From: Jatrophihabitans sp964252635
GTDB lineage: Bacteria; Actinomycetota; Actinomycetes; Mycobacteriales; Jatrophihabitantaceae
Assembly: GCF_964252635.1 (NCBI RefSeq)
Contig: NZ_CAXUNP010000004.1
Location: 62,001-126,000 of the forward strand
Length of the DNA: 64,000 nt
Reading direction: 5' to 3'
Every line of letters starts with the position of its first letter. The stretch's first letter is position 1. This document shows positions 25,354 to 34,843 of the stretch, piece by piece. Position numbers and translations under genes: made by a program. The notes below the pieces were generated by a model. That model had not been told where the DNA came from. It saw nothing but the letters and a program-made list of their open reading frames with translations, and did not search any database.

Positions 25354-27729
25354 ATGATGGATCGAGTGTCGAGGTCCCTGTCCCCACGTCCCGGCGCACA
25401 GCTGGGACTCCGCGACGATGCCCTCGTCGACCGTCCGCCCGATCGGACGGCGCGCCGCTGGCTCCGCGACGCCGTCGACCGCCTGGCCGGGGCCGACCCG
25501 GGACTGGGTCAGCTCCGCACCGCTGGCCAGGCGGTGCTCGGCATCCTCGTCGCGGTCGGGCTCGTCTACGGCTTCGTGCGGCTGACCGGCGCGCTGCAAC
25601 TGCCGGCGGGCGCGGGCCCCGCCGCCGTCGTCAGCGCGACGAACCACGCACTGCTCATCGTGGAGATCCTCGTCGGCGGCATCGTGGCCATGATGGCCGG
25701 TTTCGCGGTCAACGACGCGACGCCGGCGCAGCAACTCGTGTCGACGCTGATCCTGCCGTTCCCGCTGCTCGGCGCGATGGCCACCGGCCTGGCGCTCGGT
25801 GCGTACCGCATCCCGTCGCTGGTGTTCCTCGTCGTGCTGATGACCCTCGCGGTCTACGTCCGCCGCTGGGGCCCACGGGGTTTCGCGTCGGGCCTGGTCG
25901 CGTTCAACGGCGGGTTCCTGGGCTTCTTCCTGCACCGCGAACTGACGGTGAGCGACCTCGGCTGGCTGGCGGCGGACGTCGGCCTCGGCATCGTCGCCTC
26001 GCTGCTGATCCGCTTCGTGGTCCTGCGCACCGACCACGAGGGCACCCTGGACCGGATGCGTCGCTCCTGGCGGGCCCGGGCCCATCGGTTGCTCGAGCTC
26101 AGCGCGCAGGCCGTCGCGGCGGCACCGACCGGCCACCGGTCACCGCCGGGGCCGCGGGACGTCCGGCGCGACGAGGACCGGATCCGTCGCCAGCTGGTGC
26201 GGTTCAACGAGTCCACCCTGATCGTGGACGCGCAGCTGGTGATCACCTCGCCGAACTCGGCGCGACTGGAGGCGCAGGAGCTGTTCACGGCGGAACTGTC
26301 GCTCACCAACTGCGCCCGGTTCTCGGCCGCACTCGGCCACGCGCTCACCGCCGACGACAGCGACCTGCGCGGCACGTCGATCCGGGCCCTGGCCGCGGCG
26401 CGCACCGGCGACTGGACGCGGGCGCAGGCGCTGGCCGCGACGCTGCGCGACAGCTCCGGCTCGAGTGACCGGGTCACCACCCTGGTGCGGCGGCTCGCCC
26501 TCTCGATCGAGCAGTACGCGTCCTCGCGGGAGCGGCTGCACGCGGCGATCGAGGACCGCCGGCGTGGTGGGACGATCGCCACCTACACGCCCGCCGTGGA
26601 ACTCACCAACGGGTTCCTCCCGGGCTCGGTGCCAGTGAGCGCGGAGGCGTCGACCACTCCCGGCCGCGGGCGCTTCGAACACGCCACGTTGCCGCCCTAC
26701 CTGCGGTCGAGCATCCAGATCGCCATCGCGTCGACCATCGCCGTCGTCGCCGGGGACGCGCTGAACGGGTTCCGGTTGTACTGGGCCGTGCTGGCCGCCT
26801 TCCTGGCGTTCATGGCCACCACCAACACCGGCGAGCAGGTTCGCAAGGCGTTGTTCCGCGTCGCCGGCACCGCAGTGGGCATCGTCGTCGGGGACCTGCT
26901 CGTGCACGTGACCGGTGGCAACGTGTGGGCCGCGCTGCCGATCGTGCTGGTGGTGCTGTTCCTCGGCATCTACCTGATCCGCGTCAACTACACCTTCATG
27001 GTCATCGGCATCACGATGATGCTGTCGCTGCTCTACTACCAGCTCGGCGAGTTCAGCTGGCACCTGCTCGTCCTGCGCCTGGCCGAGACCGCGGTCGGCG
27101 TCGGCGCGGTCGTGGTCACCGTGCTGGTCGTGCTGCCGCTGCGCCCGCAGCGCGTCCTGACGACCGCCGTGCTGCTCTGGTTCCGTGCGCTGTCGACCCT
27201 GCTCGACGCCTCGCTCGACCGCCTGCTCGGCGGTGAGCCCCGCAACCTGCGCCCGGCCATCCGCGCGCTCGACGCGTCCTGGGCCGCCCTCGAGGCCACC
27301 GCCCAGCCGTTGCGGCACGCCACCTTCGGCCGTAACTCCTCCCAGCTCGCCGAGATCCGCGCCGTCAGCTCCGCCGCCCGGTTCTACGCCCGGTCGATGG
27401 CCGAGGCGGTGCAGACCGTGCAGCTGTCCGACGTCCCGGAACTGCGGCCCGCCGTCCGCGACCTGCGCGCGTCCGCGGCGGCGATCGAGCGCCGCGTCGA
27501 GACGGGTCAGCAGGGCGTCTACATGCGCGCTGCCGCGTCCGTCGACATCGCGGTTCGGACGTCGCCGGTGACCGCGGATCCGTCGGCCCTGTCCGCGCTG
27601 CGCGACCTGACCATGCTCGACGGATCGCTCGCCCGTCTCGCCCTCGCCCTGGGCATGGACGTCCGCGACCACGACACCGTCGACCTCATCGGCCGACCCA
27701 CCACCGGCGCCGCCCCCGAGCGTCGGTGA
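25354..27729 (+). CDS. FUSC family membrane protein (aromatic acid exporter-like)
   Basis: A 791-residue protein with two hydrophobic blocks of about five to six helices each (about 45-215 and 440-590), separated by and followed by cytoplasmic helical regions. This is the fusaric acid resistance / AaeB-type layout. The second block has LRSSIQIAIASTIAVVAGDALNGFRLYWAVLAAFLAF and RVAGTAVGIVVGDLL, the family hallmark repeated in FUSC_2. Members export aromatic carboxylic acids or are linked to envelope stress. Start is ATG 25354 or 25357. A 15-bp hairpin follows. No partner membrane-fusion protein lies nearby, as expected in an organism with a single membrane. Confidence 0.85.
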   Translation: MMDRVSRSLSPRPGAQLGLRDDALVDRPPDRTARRWLRDAVDRLAGADPGLGQLRTAGQAVLGILVAVGLVYGFVRLTGALQLPAGAGPAAVVSATNHALLIVEILVGGIVAMMAGFAVNDATPAQQLVSTLILPFPLLGAMATGLALGAYRIPSLVFLVVLMTLAVYVRRWGPRGFASGLVAFNGGFLGFFLHRELTVSDLGWLAADVGLGIVASLLIRFVVLRTDHEGTLDRMRRSWRARAHRLLELSAQAVAAAPTGHRSPPGPRDVRRDEDRIRRQLVRFNESTLIVDAQLVITSPNSARLEAQELFTAELSLTNCARFSAALGHALTADDSDLRGTSIRALAAARTGDWTRAQALAATLRDSSGSSDRVTTLVRRLALSIEQYASSRERLHAAIEDRRRGGTIATYTPAVELTNGFLPGSVPVSAEASTTPGRGRFEHATLPPYLRSSIQIAIASTIAVVAGDALNGFRLYWAVLAAFLAFMATTNTGEQVRKALFRVAGTAVGIVVGDLLVHVTGGNVWAALPIVLVVLFLGIYLIRVNYTFMVIGITMMLSLLYYQLGEFSWHLLVLRLAETAVGVGAVVVTVLVVLPLRPQRVLTTAVLLWFRALSTLLDASLDRLLGGEPRNLRPAIRALDASWAALEATAQPLRHATFGRNSSQLAEIRAVSSAARFYARSMAEAVQTVQLSDVPELRPAVRDLRASAAAIERRVETGQQGVYMRAAASVDIAVRTSPVTADPSALSALRDLTMLDGSLARLALALGMDVRDHDTVDLIGRPTTGAAPERR

Positions 27730-27762
27730 CCTGACTGCACCCGGACCCGAACGGCCCGGACA

Positions 27763-27803
27763 CGACGACGGGGCCCCAGCGCGCTGCCGGGGCCCCGTCG
27801 TCG
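27763..27803. terminator. Bidirectional terminator between FUSC and peptidase genes
   Basis: Perfect 15-bp inverted repeat (CGACGACGGGGCCCC at 27763-27777, complementary arm 27789-27803) with an 11-nt loop, placed between convergent genes ending at 27729 and 27815. Confidence 0.85.
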
Positions 27804-27814
27804 GTATGACATCC

Positions 27815-29005
27815 CTAGAAGGCGCCCACCCCGTTCGGGGTGCCGAGGCCGGTCGGGCCGTCCCAGCCGGTGCGCGAGGTGCACAGCACGGCCGGCGAGC
27901 AGCTCCCGTTGCTGCCGGACGTCACGTCGTTCAGCGACGAGGTGTGCGACCACGTGTAGCTGGCCGGGTAGCCGGACAGGTTGCCGCCCTGGGCGTAGAC
28001 GCTCGCGATGATCGGCGACGACGCGCTCGTGCCGCCGTAGACCTGCCACCCCGACGCGCCCTGGTAGGGGGTCGAGTCGTAGACGGCGACGCCGGTGTTC
28101 GGGTCGGCGACGGCCGACACGTCGGCGTTGGCCTTGCCGCTGCATTGGGTGGCCGAGGTCTGCCACGACGGCTTGGCGTTCAGCGTCGAGCAACCACTGC
28201 CGGCACCGCTCCACGCCTGCTCCGTCCAGCCGCGGCTGTTCGACGCCTTGGACAGGCTGGTACCGCCGACCGCGACGACGCTGTCGAAGCTGGCCGGTGA
28301 CTCGACGCCGTACCCGTCGTCACCCGTCGACGCGGTGATTGCGATGCCGGGGTGGTTGTAGGCGCTGCTCGAGGAGGAATCGCTGCCGCCGTAGCTGTTG
28401 CTGATGGCCGCCACCCCCCGCGATGCGGCGTAGTTGACGCCCGCACCCAGGTCGGAGAACGAGGTCGACTTCGCCTCGACGAGCAGGATGTGGCAGTCCG
28501 GGCAGGCGGCCGACACCATGTCGAGGTCGAGGCTGATCTCGGTGGCCCACCCCGCGTCGGTCTTCGGGTAGCTCGTCGTGCCGGTCTGACTCACCTTCGA
28601 GAAGCAGCCGTTGGACGTGGTGCACGCCGGAAGCCCGTACTGCGAGCGGTAGTACGCCAGGTCCGCCTCGGCGGTCGGGTCGTTGTAGGCGTCGACGATC
28701 GCGACGGTCTTGCCGCCGCTGGAGGCCGACGCCAGGTTGTAGGCCGAGCGGATGTCGGACGGGCCGTAACCGCTGGGCGTGGACGCCGCCGCGCGCTTGC
28801 CGGCCATCGGCGTGTTCTTCGCCGACGTCACGACCCGCGCGAAGCAGGTGGCGTGTCCACGCGCCGGTGTCGCACTGCAGGTGCGCTCGCTGCCGTGGGC
28901 GCCCGTGGGGGCCGCCGACGCGGGGGTGGACACCGCCGCGGCGACGAGAACGACACCGCTGCCCGCGACCAGCGCGGACGTGACGGCTCTGCGGACTGAG
29001 ATCAT
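27815..29005 (-). CDS. Secreted S53 (sedolisin-like) serine peptidase
   Basis: A 396-residue exported peptidase. The signal peptide ends near ASAAP (about 32). The sedolisin triad is visible: E156 and D160 in WATEISLDLD, and S327 in YGGTSASSP, with D229 or D230 in ASTGDDGYG supplying the oxyanion aspartate. The S53 family works at acidic pH outside the cell. Canonical members have a propeptide of about 180 residues; here only about 50 residues lie between signal peptide and the catalytic start, so this is a compact form that may need no or a minimal chaperone domain. Several cysteine pairs (C43/C54, C128/C134, C168/C171) suggest disulfides. Transcription may end at the hairpin at 27763-27803. 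Confidence 0.88.
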   Translation of the reverse strand: MISVRRAVTSALVAGSGVVLVAAAVSTPASAAPTGAHGSERTCSATPARGHATCFARVVTSAKNTPMAGKRAAASTPSGYGPSDIRSAYNLASASSGGKTVAIVDAYNDPTAEADLAYYRSQYGLPACTTSNGCFSKVSQTGTTSYPKTDAGWATEISLDLDMVSAACPDCHILLVEAKSTSFSDLGAGVNYAASRGVAAISNSYGGSDSSSSSAYNHPGIAITASTGDDGYGVESPASFDSVVAVGGTSLSKASNSRGWTEQAWSGAGSGCSTLNAKPSWQTSATQCSGKANADVSAVADPNTGVAVYDSTPYQGASGWQVYGGTSASSPIIASVYAQGGNLSGYPASYTWSHTSSLNDVTSGSNGSCSPAVLCTSRTGWDGPTGLGTPNGVGAF

Positions 29006-29089
29006 GGGGCCTCCGGTCGGTACCGCGCTGTGTGCGCGTGGTTACCGTGCGTGCCTCCCGGTGCCCCCGTCCAGAGGGTTCTACCGTCA

Positions 29090-29109
29090 GGTTGTTCCTG
29101 GGAAGAACC
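29090..29109. promoter_or_regulatory. Palindrome upstream of the S53 peptidase gene
   Basis: GGTTGTTCCTGGGAAGAACC pairs at 8 of 9 positions around a 2-nt centre. It lies 84 nt upstream of the peptidase ATG and just past the DUF805 stop on the same strand. It could be a short terminator for DUF805 or an operator for the peptidase. Confidence 0.35.
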
Positions 29110-29124
29110 GGACAGTTGGGACGA

Positions 29125-29514
29125 TCAGGACGCGTATCCGGGCTGGCCGTAGGCCTGCGGGCCACCGATGGCCTTCGGCGACGGCCCGTACTGGTTGTCG
29201 CCGTGACTGTCCTGGCAGGTGAACACGATGAGCACGATGACGCCCACGATCGGGACCAGCACGATGAAGAACCACCAGCCCGTGCGGCTCGTGTCGTGCA
29301 GCCTGCGCACGAGCACGGCGAGGCCGGGAAGCAACAGCGCCAGGGAGACCAGCAGGCCAGGGATACGCGAGTCGATCACCGCGTCGATGACGGCCATGAC
29401 GACCGAGACCATGACGTTGAACAAGAAGAAGTACCAGTACTCCGAGCGACGGGCGCGTCCGGAGAACACGGCGTATTTGTGGAAGACGCTGCTGACTGCC
29501 TGGCCCATGTTCAT
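29125..29514 (-). CDS. DUF805 family membrane protein
   Basis: A 129-residue protein of the DUF805 family. KYAVFSGRARRSEYWYFFLFN is the family signature before helix 1, and LPGLAVLVRRLHDTSRTGWWFFIVLVPIVG covers the last helices with the conserved RRLHD. Three to four membrane helices are followed by a Gly/Pro/Gln-rich cytoplasmic tail. The function of the family is unknown. It lies upstream of the S53 peptidase on the same strand with about 120 nt between, so co-expression is possible but not certain. Confidence 0.88.
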   Translation of the reverse strand: MNMGQAVSSVFHKYAVFSGRARRSEYWYFFLFNVMVSVVMAVIDAVIDSRIPGLLVSLALLLPGLAVLVRRLHDTSRTGWWFFIVLVPIVGVIVLIVFTCQDSHGDNQYGPSPKAIGGPQAYGQPGYAS

Positions 29515-29596
29515 GGCGACGATCCCTCAGTTTGGGGTGTGGTCGCCAGATGGTGGCAGATCGTCGGCGCCGAGGCGAGCCCTGCGCGTACTGCGG

Positions 29597-29995
29597 TCAG
29601 GCGTCCGCGCCGCGGAGCTGGAACCACACCGTCTTCCCGGGGACCTCCGGCGAGGTCTCGACGCCCCACTCGGTGGCCAGCGTCGACACGATGCGCAGCC
29701 CGCGCCCGTGCGGTTGGTCGGGGGCGGCCTGGCCGGGGACGACAGGCAGCGAGGAGCCGTCGTCGTGCACCCACACCCCGATCCCCGGCGGGTGCAGGCG
29801 CAGCTGCAAGGTGATGGCCGGCTGACCGTGCTTCACGGCGTTCGCGACCAGCTCGGTGACCAGCAGCTGGGCGTCGTAGAGCAGGTCGTCGTCCAGATCG
29901 CCGGCGTTGTCGGCGAGGTAGCGACGGGCGAAAGCCGCGGCGTCCAGGGACGGTGGGAGTTCGATGCTGGTCGTGACCGGCGAAGATCCGGTCAC
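29597..29995 (-). CDS. Anti-sigma-type serine kinase / HATPase_c domain protein
   Basis: A 132-residue protein with the GHKL ATPase fold of RsbW-like regulators. The N-box is QLLVTELVANAVKHG and the G-box is PHGRGLRIVSTLATEWGV. Such small proteins are common in actinobacteria, where they bind an anti-anti-sigma factor or sigma factor, or regulate antibiotic and spore programmes. The GTG at 29995 is chosen because the region upstream is basic and low-complexity in any frame. It is divergent from the PPOX flavoprotein gene. No sigma factor or STAS partner is encoded in the window. Confidence 0.8.
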   Translation of the reverse strand: MTGSSPVTTSIELPPSLDAAAFARRYLADNAGDLDDDLLYDAQLLVTELVANAVKHGQPAITLQLRLHPPGIGVWVHDDGSSLPVVPGQAAPDQPHGRGLRIVSTLATEWGVETSPEVPGKTVWFQLRGADA

Positions 29996-30123
29996 GAGCC
30001 GTCCACCGCTCGGGCTGCCATGCTCCCTGTGGTGCCCAACGGCGGCCTCCTTCAACCGCAAAGCACCACCAGAGTGGCGGATCGGACGCGACGTCGGGTT
30101 TCGCTCGTGACAGCGGTGCGACG

Positions 30124-30783
30124 ATGACGTTCGTGACCGATGACTCCCGACGCCCGTCCGACCCACGCGCCGAGATCGGCTCCGAGGAGGAGTTGCGTGC
30201 GCTGCTGGGCGAGGTCGCGGCTCCGGCCCGCGACAAGGAACGCACCCGCCTGACCGAGCTGGACCGTGACTGGCTGGCGGCCTCGCCCTTCTGTCTCGTG
30301 GCCACCGCGGACGAGCAGGGCCGCTGCGACGTCTCGCCCAAGGGTGACCCGCCCGGGTTCACGCTGGTGCTGGACGACACCACGATCGCGATCCCGGAAC
30401 GACCCGGTAACCGCCGCGCGGACGGCTTCCACAACATCCTGCGCAACCCGCACGTCGGCCTCGTGTACCTCATCCCGGGCCGTGGCGACACCCTGCGGAT
30501 CAACGGGCGCGCCCGCCTGGTGCGCGACGCCCCGTTCTTCGACCGGCTGGTCGTGAAGGGACACCGGCCCGTGCTCGCAGTCGTCGTGGAGATCGAGGAG
30601 GTGTTCCACCACTGCGCGAAGGCCTTCCTGCGGTCCTCCCTGTGGCAGCCCGACACCTGGCGCCCCGATGCGGTGGCTCCGCGCGCACGCATCGCGCAGG
30701 CCCTGGAGCGGCCGTCGGCGTCGCTGGCCGACCTCGAGCAGTACTACGGCAGCGCCTACGCCGAGCGGCTGTACCGCCCCTGA
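30124..30783 (+). CDS. FMN-dependent PPOX-class flavoprotein, MSMEG_1061-like
   Basis: A 219-residue split-barrel flavoprotein of the pyridoxamine 5'-phosphate oxidase superfamily. The stretch SPFCLVATADEQGRCDVSPKGDPPGF is the conserved flavin-binding entry, and PERPGNRRADGFHNILRNPHVGLVYLIPG matches the MSMEG_1061 subfamily. Mycobacterial relatives use FMN rather than F420 and may reduce small molecules. ATG 30124 or GTG 30133 are possible starts. It is divergent from the anti-sigma-type ATPase and precedes the methyltransferase-like gene by about 100 nt. Confidence 0.88.
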   Translation: MTFVTDDSRRPSDPRAEIGSEEELRALLGEVAAPARDKERTRLTELDRDWLAASPFCLVATADEQGRCDVSPKGDPPGFTLVLDDTTIAIPERPGNRRADGFHNILRNPHVGLVYLIPGRGDTLRINGRARLVRDAPFFDRLVVKGHRPVLAVVVEIEEVFHHCAKAFLRSSLWQPDTWRPDAVAPRARIAQALERPSASLADLEQYYGSAYAERLYRP

Positions 30784-30885
30784 CGGTCGAGCCGGCCCGA
30801 CTGGCGTCGTCTACCGAGACAAGCAATGCTGAAGCTGCCCGTAAGCGGCGCTACAGTCGTCGTCTCGATCGACCCCAGGAGCGTT

Positions 30886-31746
30886 GTGTCCGCAGACCAG
30901 AGCCTGATGTCCGACACCAAGGCCGATTTCTCCTCGATCTACGACCGGGACGACCCCCGCGCGTACTTCGCGGAGCTGAGCCCACTGGACTACCAGATCC
31001 CCCAGCAGGCGATGCCGGTCCTGCGCACGCTGGCGGGCGCGTCGACACGCAGCGGGCGAACCCGGCCCGTCCTGGACCTGTGCTGCTCCTACGGCATCAA
31101 CGGCGGACTGCTGCGCTTCGACGTTGAGCTGGACGAGATGAGCGCACGGGCCACGGCCGCCGCCGCGGCCGACCTGTCGCCTCGTGCGTTCATCGCGTCG
31201 GAGCGGGCCTTCTTCGCGGAGCGCCGGCGTACCCCGCAGCTGGACGTCCGTGGTCTCGACGCCGCGCCGCACGCCATCGGCTACGCCCGTGAGGTGGGCC
31301 TGGTGACCGACGGCTGGGCCGAGAACCTCGAACAGGACGCCGCCTCACCCGCGCTACGGGCCGGGCTGCGCGACGTCGGGCTCGTCACCTGTACCGGAGG
31401 CGTGGGCTACGTCGGCGCCGCGACGTTCGACGCGATCCTCGACGCCGTCGACCGGCCGGACGACCTCTGGTTGGCGGTGTTCGTCCTGCGCGTCTTCGAC
31501 TACACCCCGATCGAGCAGGTGCTGCGCCGGGCCGGGCTCGTCACCGAGCAGGTGCCGGGCCGCACCTTCCTGCAACGGCGCTTCGCCGACGCCGAGGAAC
31601 AGCGCGTCGCGGTCGAGACCGTGCGCGACCGTGGCCTCGACCCGGCCGGCAAGGAGGCCGACGGCTGGTTCCACGCCGAGTGCTTCGTCACCCGGCCGGC
31701 CGCAGAGGCCGCCCGGGTACCGCTCGAGGACCTACTTGCTGGGTGA
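30886..31746 (+). CDS. Class I SAM-dependent methyltransferase-like protein
   Basis: A 286-residue protein with a Rossmann-type start VLDLCCSYGINGGLLRF, which fits methyltransferase motif I although the GxGxG is altered to CSYGING. GLDAAPHAIGYAREVGLVTDGWAENLEQD resembles motifs II and III, where an acidic residue binds the ribose. No DPPY-type or other substrate motif is seen. GTG 30886 is chosen because AGGAG lies 4 nt upstream; ATG 30907 is an alternative. The 3' end overlaps the convergent UPF0182 gene by 15 bp. It could be a small-molecule methyltransferase; substrate is unknown. Confidence 0.65.
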   Translation: MSADQSLMSDTKADFSSIYDRDDPRAYFAELSPLDYQIPQQAMPVLRTLAGASTRSGRTRPVLDLCCSYGINGGLLRFDVELDEMSARATAAAAADLSPRAFIASERAFFAERRRTPQLDVRGLDAAPHAIGYAREVGLVTDGWAENLEQDAASPALRAGLRDVGLVTCTGGVGYVGAATFDAILDAVDRPDDLWLAVFVLRVFDYTPIEQVLRRAGLVTEQVPGRTFLQRRFADAEEQRVAVETVRDRGLDPAGKEADGWFHAECFVTRPAAEAARVPLEDLLAG

Positions 31747-34698
31747 TGCGCTCGGCGTGGCCGTAGGCAGTCCGCCCAGGCCGATCAGCTGCTTCACCAG
31801 CTGGTTGACCTTCTGCTGTGCCGCGGCCGCCCTGACCGTGTCCGTCGCCGGGATGCTGGCCAGCGCGGCGTAGGCGCGGTTGAGCTGCGCCTGCACCGAC
31901 GCGACGGTCGGCGCCGTCGTCGTGCCGGACGACGGCGTACCCGAGGACGGTGTCGACGACGGCGTGCTCGACGACGACCCGCCCGACGTCGGCGTCGACG
32001 ACTCGGAGCCGGAGGCATCGTTGCTCACCGAGAAACCGGGCGTCCGGCCCTTCTGGATGTCGGTCAGGGCCGCCGAGAGCGTGGCTCCGTAGCCCACCTT
32101 GTCGCCGTAGGTGACCAGGACGCGGCCCAGCGTCGGGTAGGTGCTGGAACTCTGGCTGGTCGACTGCACGTAGAGCGGCTCGACGTAGAGGAAGGAGTCG
32201 CCCAGGGGCAGGGTCAGCAGGTTGCCGTGGGTCACGGTGGACTGGCCGGAGTTGAGCAACGAGATGTCGCGCGAGATGACCGGCTCGCTCTTGAAGACGT
32301 TGGCCACCTGGCTGGGCCCCTGGACGGCGGACTTGCCCGGCACCTCGAGCACCGTCAACTTGCCGTAGTTGGGCCCGGGGTCGCTGTCGGCCGTGATGTA
32401 GGCGGCGAGGTTGGGCGCGTTGCTCACCACCATCGGCGACGTCAGCTGGAACTGGGCGTCACCGCTGGAGGCCGTCGTGCTCGACCCGGCCGGCGGACTC
32501 GCGAGCACGTAATAGGCCGGCTGGTCGGCCCCCGGGGCGTTCGGGTCCTCGGGCACGGCCCACCGGCCCTTGCCGTTGTACGACGCGACCGGGTTGCTGA
32601 TGTGGTACTGGGCGAGCAGGGCGCGCTGGGTGTTGAACAGGTCCTGCGGGTACCGCACGTGGGCCAGCACGTCCGCCGGCATCTCGTCCCTGTCCGTGAT
32701 CAACCCCGGGACGATCTTGCGCCACGCCTTGAGGATCGGGTCGGATTTGTCCCAGGCGTACAGCTTCACGGTGCCGTCGTAGGCGTCGACCGTGGCCTTC
32801 ACCGAGTTGCGGATGTAGTTGATCTGGCGGTCGGGCTGGTTGGGCCGCAACGACGTACCGGTGAGCTTCGACAGCGACTGCCGCTCGGAGTACGGGAAGT
32901 TGGCCATCGTCGTGTACCCGTCGATCATCCACATGATGTGGCCGGTCTTCTGGTTCACGAACGGGTACGGCGCACCGTCGAGCGTCAGGAACGGCGCGAT
33001 CTTCTGCACCAGCGCCTTGGGGTCGCGGTTGAGGATGACCTTGGCGCCCTTGGCGCTCACCGCGTCGTTCAGCAGGAAGTTGGTCTCGCGGTACTTGGTC
33101 GCGAAGGCGAGCTTGGCCAACGGGCTGGACAGCGACACCCCACCCTTGCCGGTGTAGGTGTTGTTGCCCGCGTTCCCGTCGTACTCGCGTTTGCGGTCCT
33201 TGTCGCCGACGATCGCGTACGGGTTCATGCCCTGGCCGAAGTAGACCTGTGGCGTCGAGGTGTTCAGGTCGAGGTCGCCCGACGGCGGGATGTTGCCCTC
33301 GGAGTAGGGGATGTCGCCGTTGGTCACGTCCTGGTCGGCCTGCGCGGCGACGAACCCGTAGCCGTGCGTGTACACGGTGTACTGGTTGATCCAGTTGTTG
33401 AGGTTCCCGCCCAGGTTGGCCGGCTCGAGCTGCCGGACACCGACGACGTAGTCGTGCACGGCGCCCTGCGGGTCGGTGTACCGGTCGACGTTGAGCTTGT
33501 TGCTGAAGCCGTAGGGCTGGGCGATCTTCTGGAAGTTGGTGAACGTCGGGCCCAGGACGTTCGGGTCCAGGATGCGGATGTTGTCGACTGTCGTGTTCGA
33601 CGTCGTGACGGCGCCGGCCGCCGGCTTGGCCGTGGCCGAGTACTGCACGTACTTGACCGAGCCGGTCGTACCTGCGGCGTTCTCCGTCTGAATGCCGTAC
33701 GCGTCACGGGTGGCGTCGATGTTGCGTCCGATGTAGGGCGCTTCCTTGTCGCTGGCGTTGGGCTTGACCGACACCCGCTGCACGATGGCCGGGTAGATGC
33801 CGGCGATGACGATCGACAAGATGATGAGCACGATGAAACCGATGCCCGGCAGCAGCGCGCTCTTGAGCCAGATGCTCGCCAGCACCCCGATGGCCAGCAC
33901 GATGGTGATCCAGAACAGGATGGTCTTGGCCGGCAACTCCGAGTGCACGTCGGTGTAGGACGCCCCGGTGAACTTGCTGCGGTCGGAGAACACCAGCCCG
34001 TAGCGGTCGAGCCAGTAGGCCACGGCCTTCAGCGCCATGAAGACGAAGACCAGCGCGGTGATCTGCCGCCGCGCCGCGATCGTGATCTTCGGGCCGGGCG
34101 TCTGCAGCCGGATCGCACCCGTCAGGTAGTGCACGGCGACGGTGAGGATGAGGGCGAAGATGATCGCGCTGAAGCCGAAGCTGAGCAGGATCCGGTACGC
34201 GGGGTAGTCGAAGGCGTAGAAGCCGATGTCGAGATGGAACTGCGGGTCCTTCTGCCCGAACGACCCGCCGTGCAGGAACAGCTGCCACTGCTGCCAGCGA
34301 CCCTGCGCCGCCGCGCCCGCCGCGACGAACGCGACCAGCGAGATGCCGATGAGCACGAGCTTGCGACGCGGCTCGATCATCAGGGCGTAGTTCTGCAGGT
34401 TCTGCTGCTCCGGGGACATCGGCCGGAAGGGCGGCCTGATGAGGTAGGCGACGACCAGGTTTCCGCCGATGATCAGCGCCATCAGCGCACCGAAGACGAA
34501 GAACAGCACCACCTTCGTCCAGAACATCGTGGCGTAGATGTTGCGATGGCCGACGGAGCCGAACCAGAGGTAGTTGACGTAGACGCCGGCGAACTTGACG
34601 AGCAGGATCAGCAGGACGATGAGGATCGCGACGACCGACAGCGCGATCTTCGCCCGCCGTGACAACAGCACGGACGGGATGGGTTGCCGCATCGCCAC
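31732..34698 (-). CDS. UPF0182 family membrane protein
   Basis: A 988-residue protein of the actinobacterial UPF0182 family. The first 330 residues hold about seven membrane helices (from KIALSVVAILIVLLILLVKF on), and the remainder is a large extracytoplasmic region with GRNIDATRDAYGIQ and family-typical segments. A Ser/Thr/Pro/Gly linker near residue 890 precedes a short helical tail. Function is unknown; the gene is highly conserved next to the PDZ-Lon gene, as in Rv3193c. GTG 34698 has GAGGAG 7 nt upstream and is preferred to the ATG two codons later. It is divergent from the PPA1309-like gene. Confidence 0.93.
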   Translation of the reverse strand: MAMRQPIPSVLLSRRAKIALSVVAILIVLLILLVKFAGVYVNYLWFGSVGHRNIYATMFWTKVVLFFVFGALMALIIGGNLVVAYLIRPPFRPMSPEQQNLQNYALMIEPRRKLVLIGISLVAFVAAGAAAQGRWQQWQLFLHGGSFGQKDPQFHLDIGFYAFDYPAYRILLSFGFSAIIFALILTVAVHYLTGAIRLQTPGPKITIAARRQITALVFVFMALKAVAYWLDRYGLVFSDRSKFTGASYTDVHSELPAKTILFWITIVLAIGVLASIWLKSALLPGIGFIVLIILSIVIAGIYPAIVQRVSVKPNASDKEAPYIGRNIDATRDAYGIQTENAAGTTGSVKYVQYSATAKPAAGAVTTSNTTVDNIRILDPNVLGPTFTNFQKIAQPYGFSNKLNVDRYTDPQGAVHDYVVGVRQLEPANLGGNLNNWINQYTVYTHGYGFVAAQADQDVTNGDIPYSEGNIPPSGDLDLNTSTPQVYFGQGMNPYAIVGDKDRKREYDGNAGNNTYTGKGGVSLSSPLAKLAFATKYRETNFLLNDAVSAKGAKVILNRDPKALVQKIAPFLTLDGAPYPFVNQKTGHIMWMIDGYTTMANFPYSERQSLSKLTGTSLRPNQPDRQINYIRNSVKATVDAYDGTVKLYAWDKSDPILKAWRKIVPGLITDRDEMPADVLAHVRYPQDLFNTQRALLAQYHISNPVASYNGKGRWAVPEDPNAPGADQPAYYVLASPPAGSSTTASSGDAQFQLTSPMVVSNAPNLAAYITADSDPGPNYGKLTVLEVPGKSAVQGPSQVANVFKSEPVISRDISLLNSGQSTVTHGNLLTLPLGDSFLYVEPLYVQSTSQSSSTYPTLGRVLVTYGDKVGYGATLSAALTDIQKGRTPGFSVSNDASGSESSTPTSGGSSSSTPSSTPSSGTPSSGTTTAPTVASVQAQLNRAYAALASIPATDTVRAAAAQQKVNQLVKQLIGLGGLPTATPSASPSK

Positions 34699-34843
34699 GG
34701 GCGAACTCCTCGGTGGGTCACAGGCTGATCACGGGTACCGGTATCGCTACCCGGGGACACTTCCGAGTCAACGTACCGGCCGTCGACGTGGTTCCTGTCG
34801 GGGTGGTCGGACACGTCCTCCCGGCGTCCACCACACTTTCCCG

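Noticed and set aside
34732..34753. Inverted repeat CGGGTA...TACCCG upstream of the UPF0182 gene
   Set aside because: Only six base pairs with a 10-bp gap; expected often by chance in GC-rich DNA, and no matching copies were seen.
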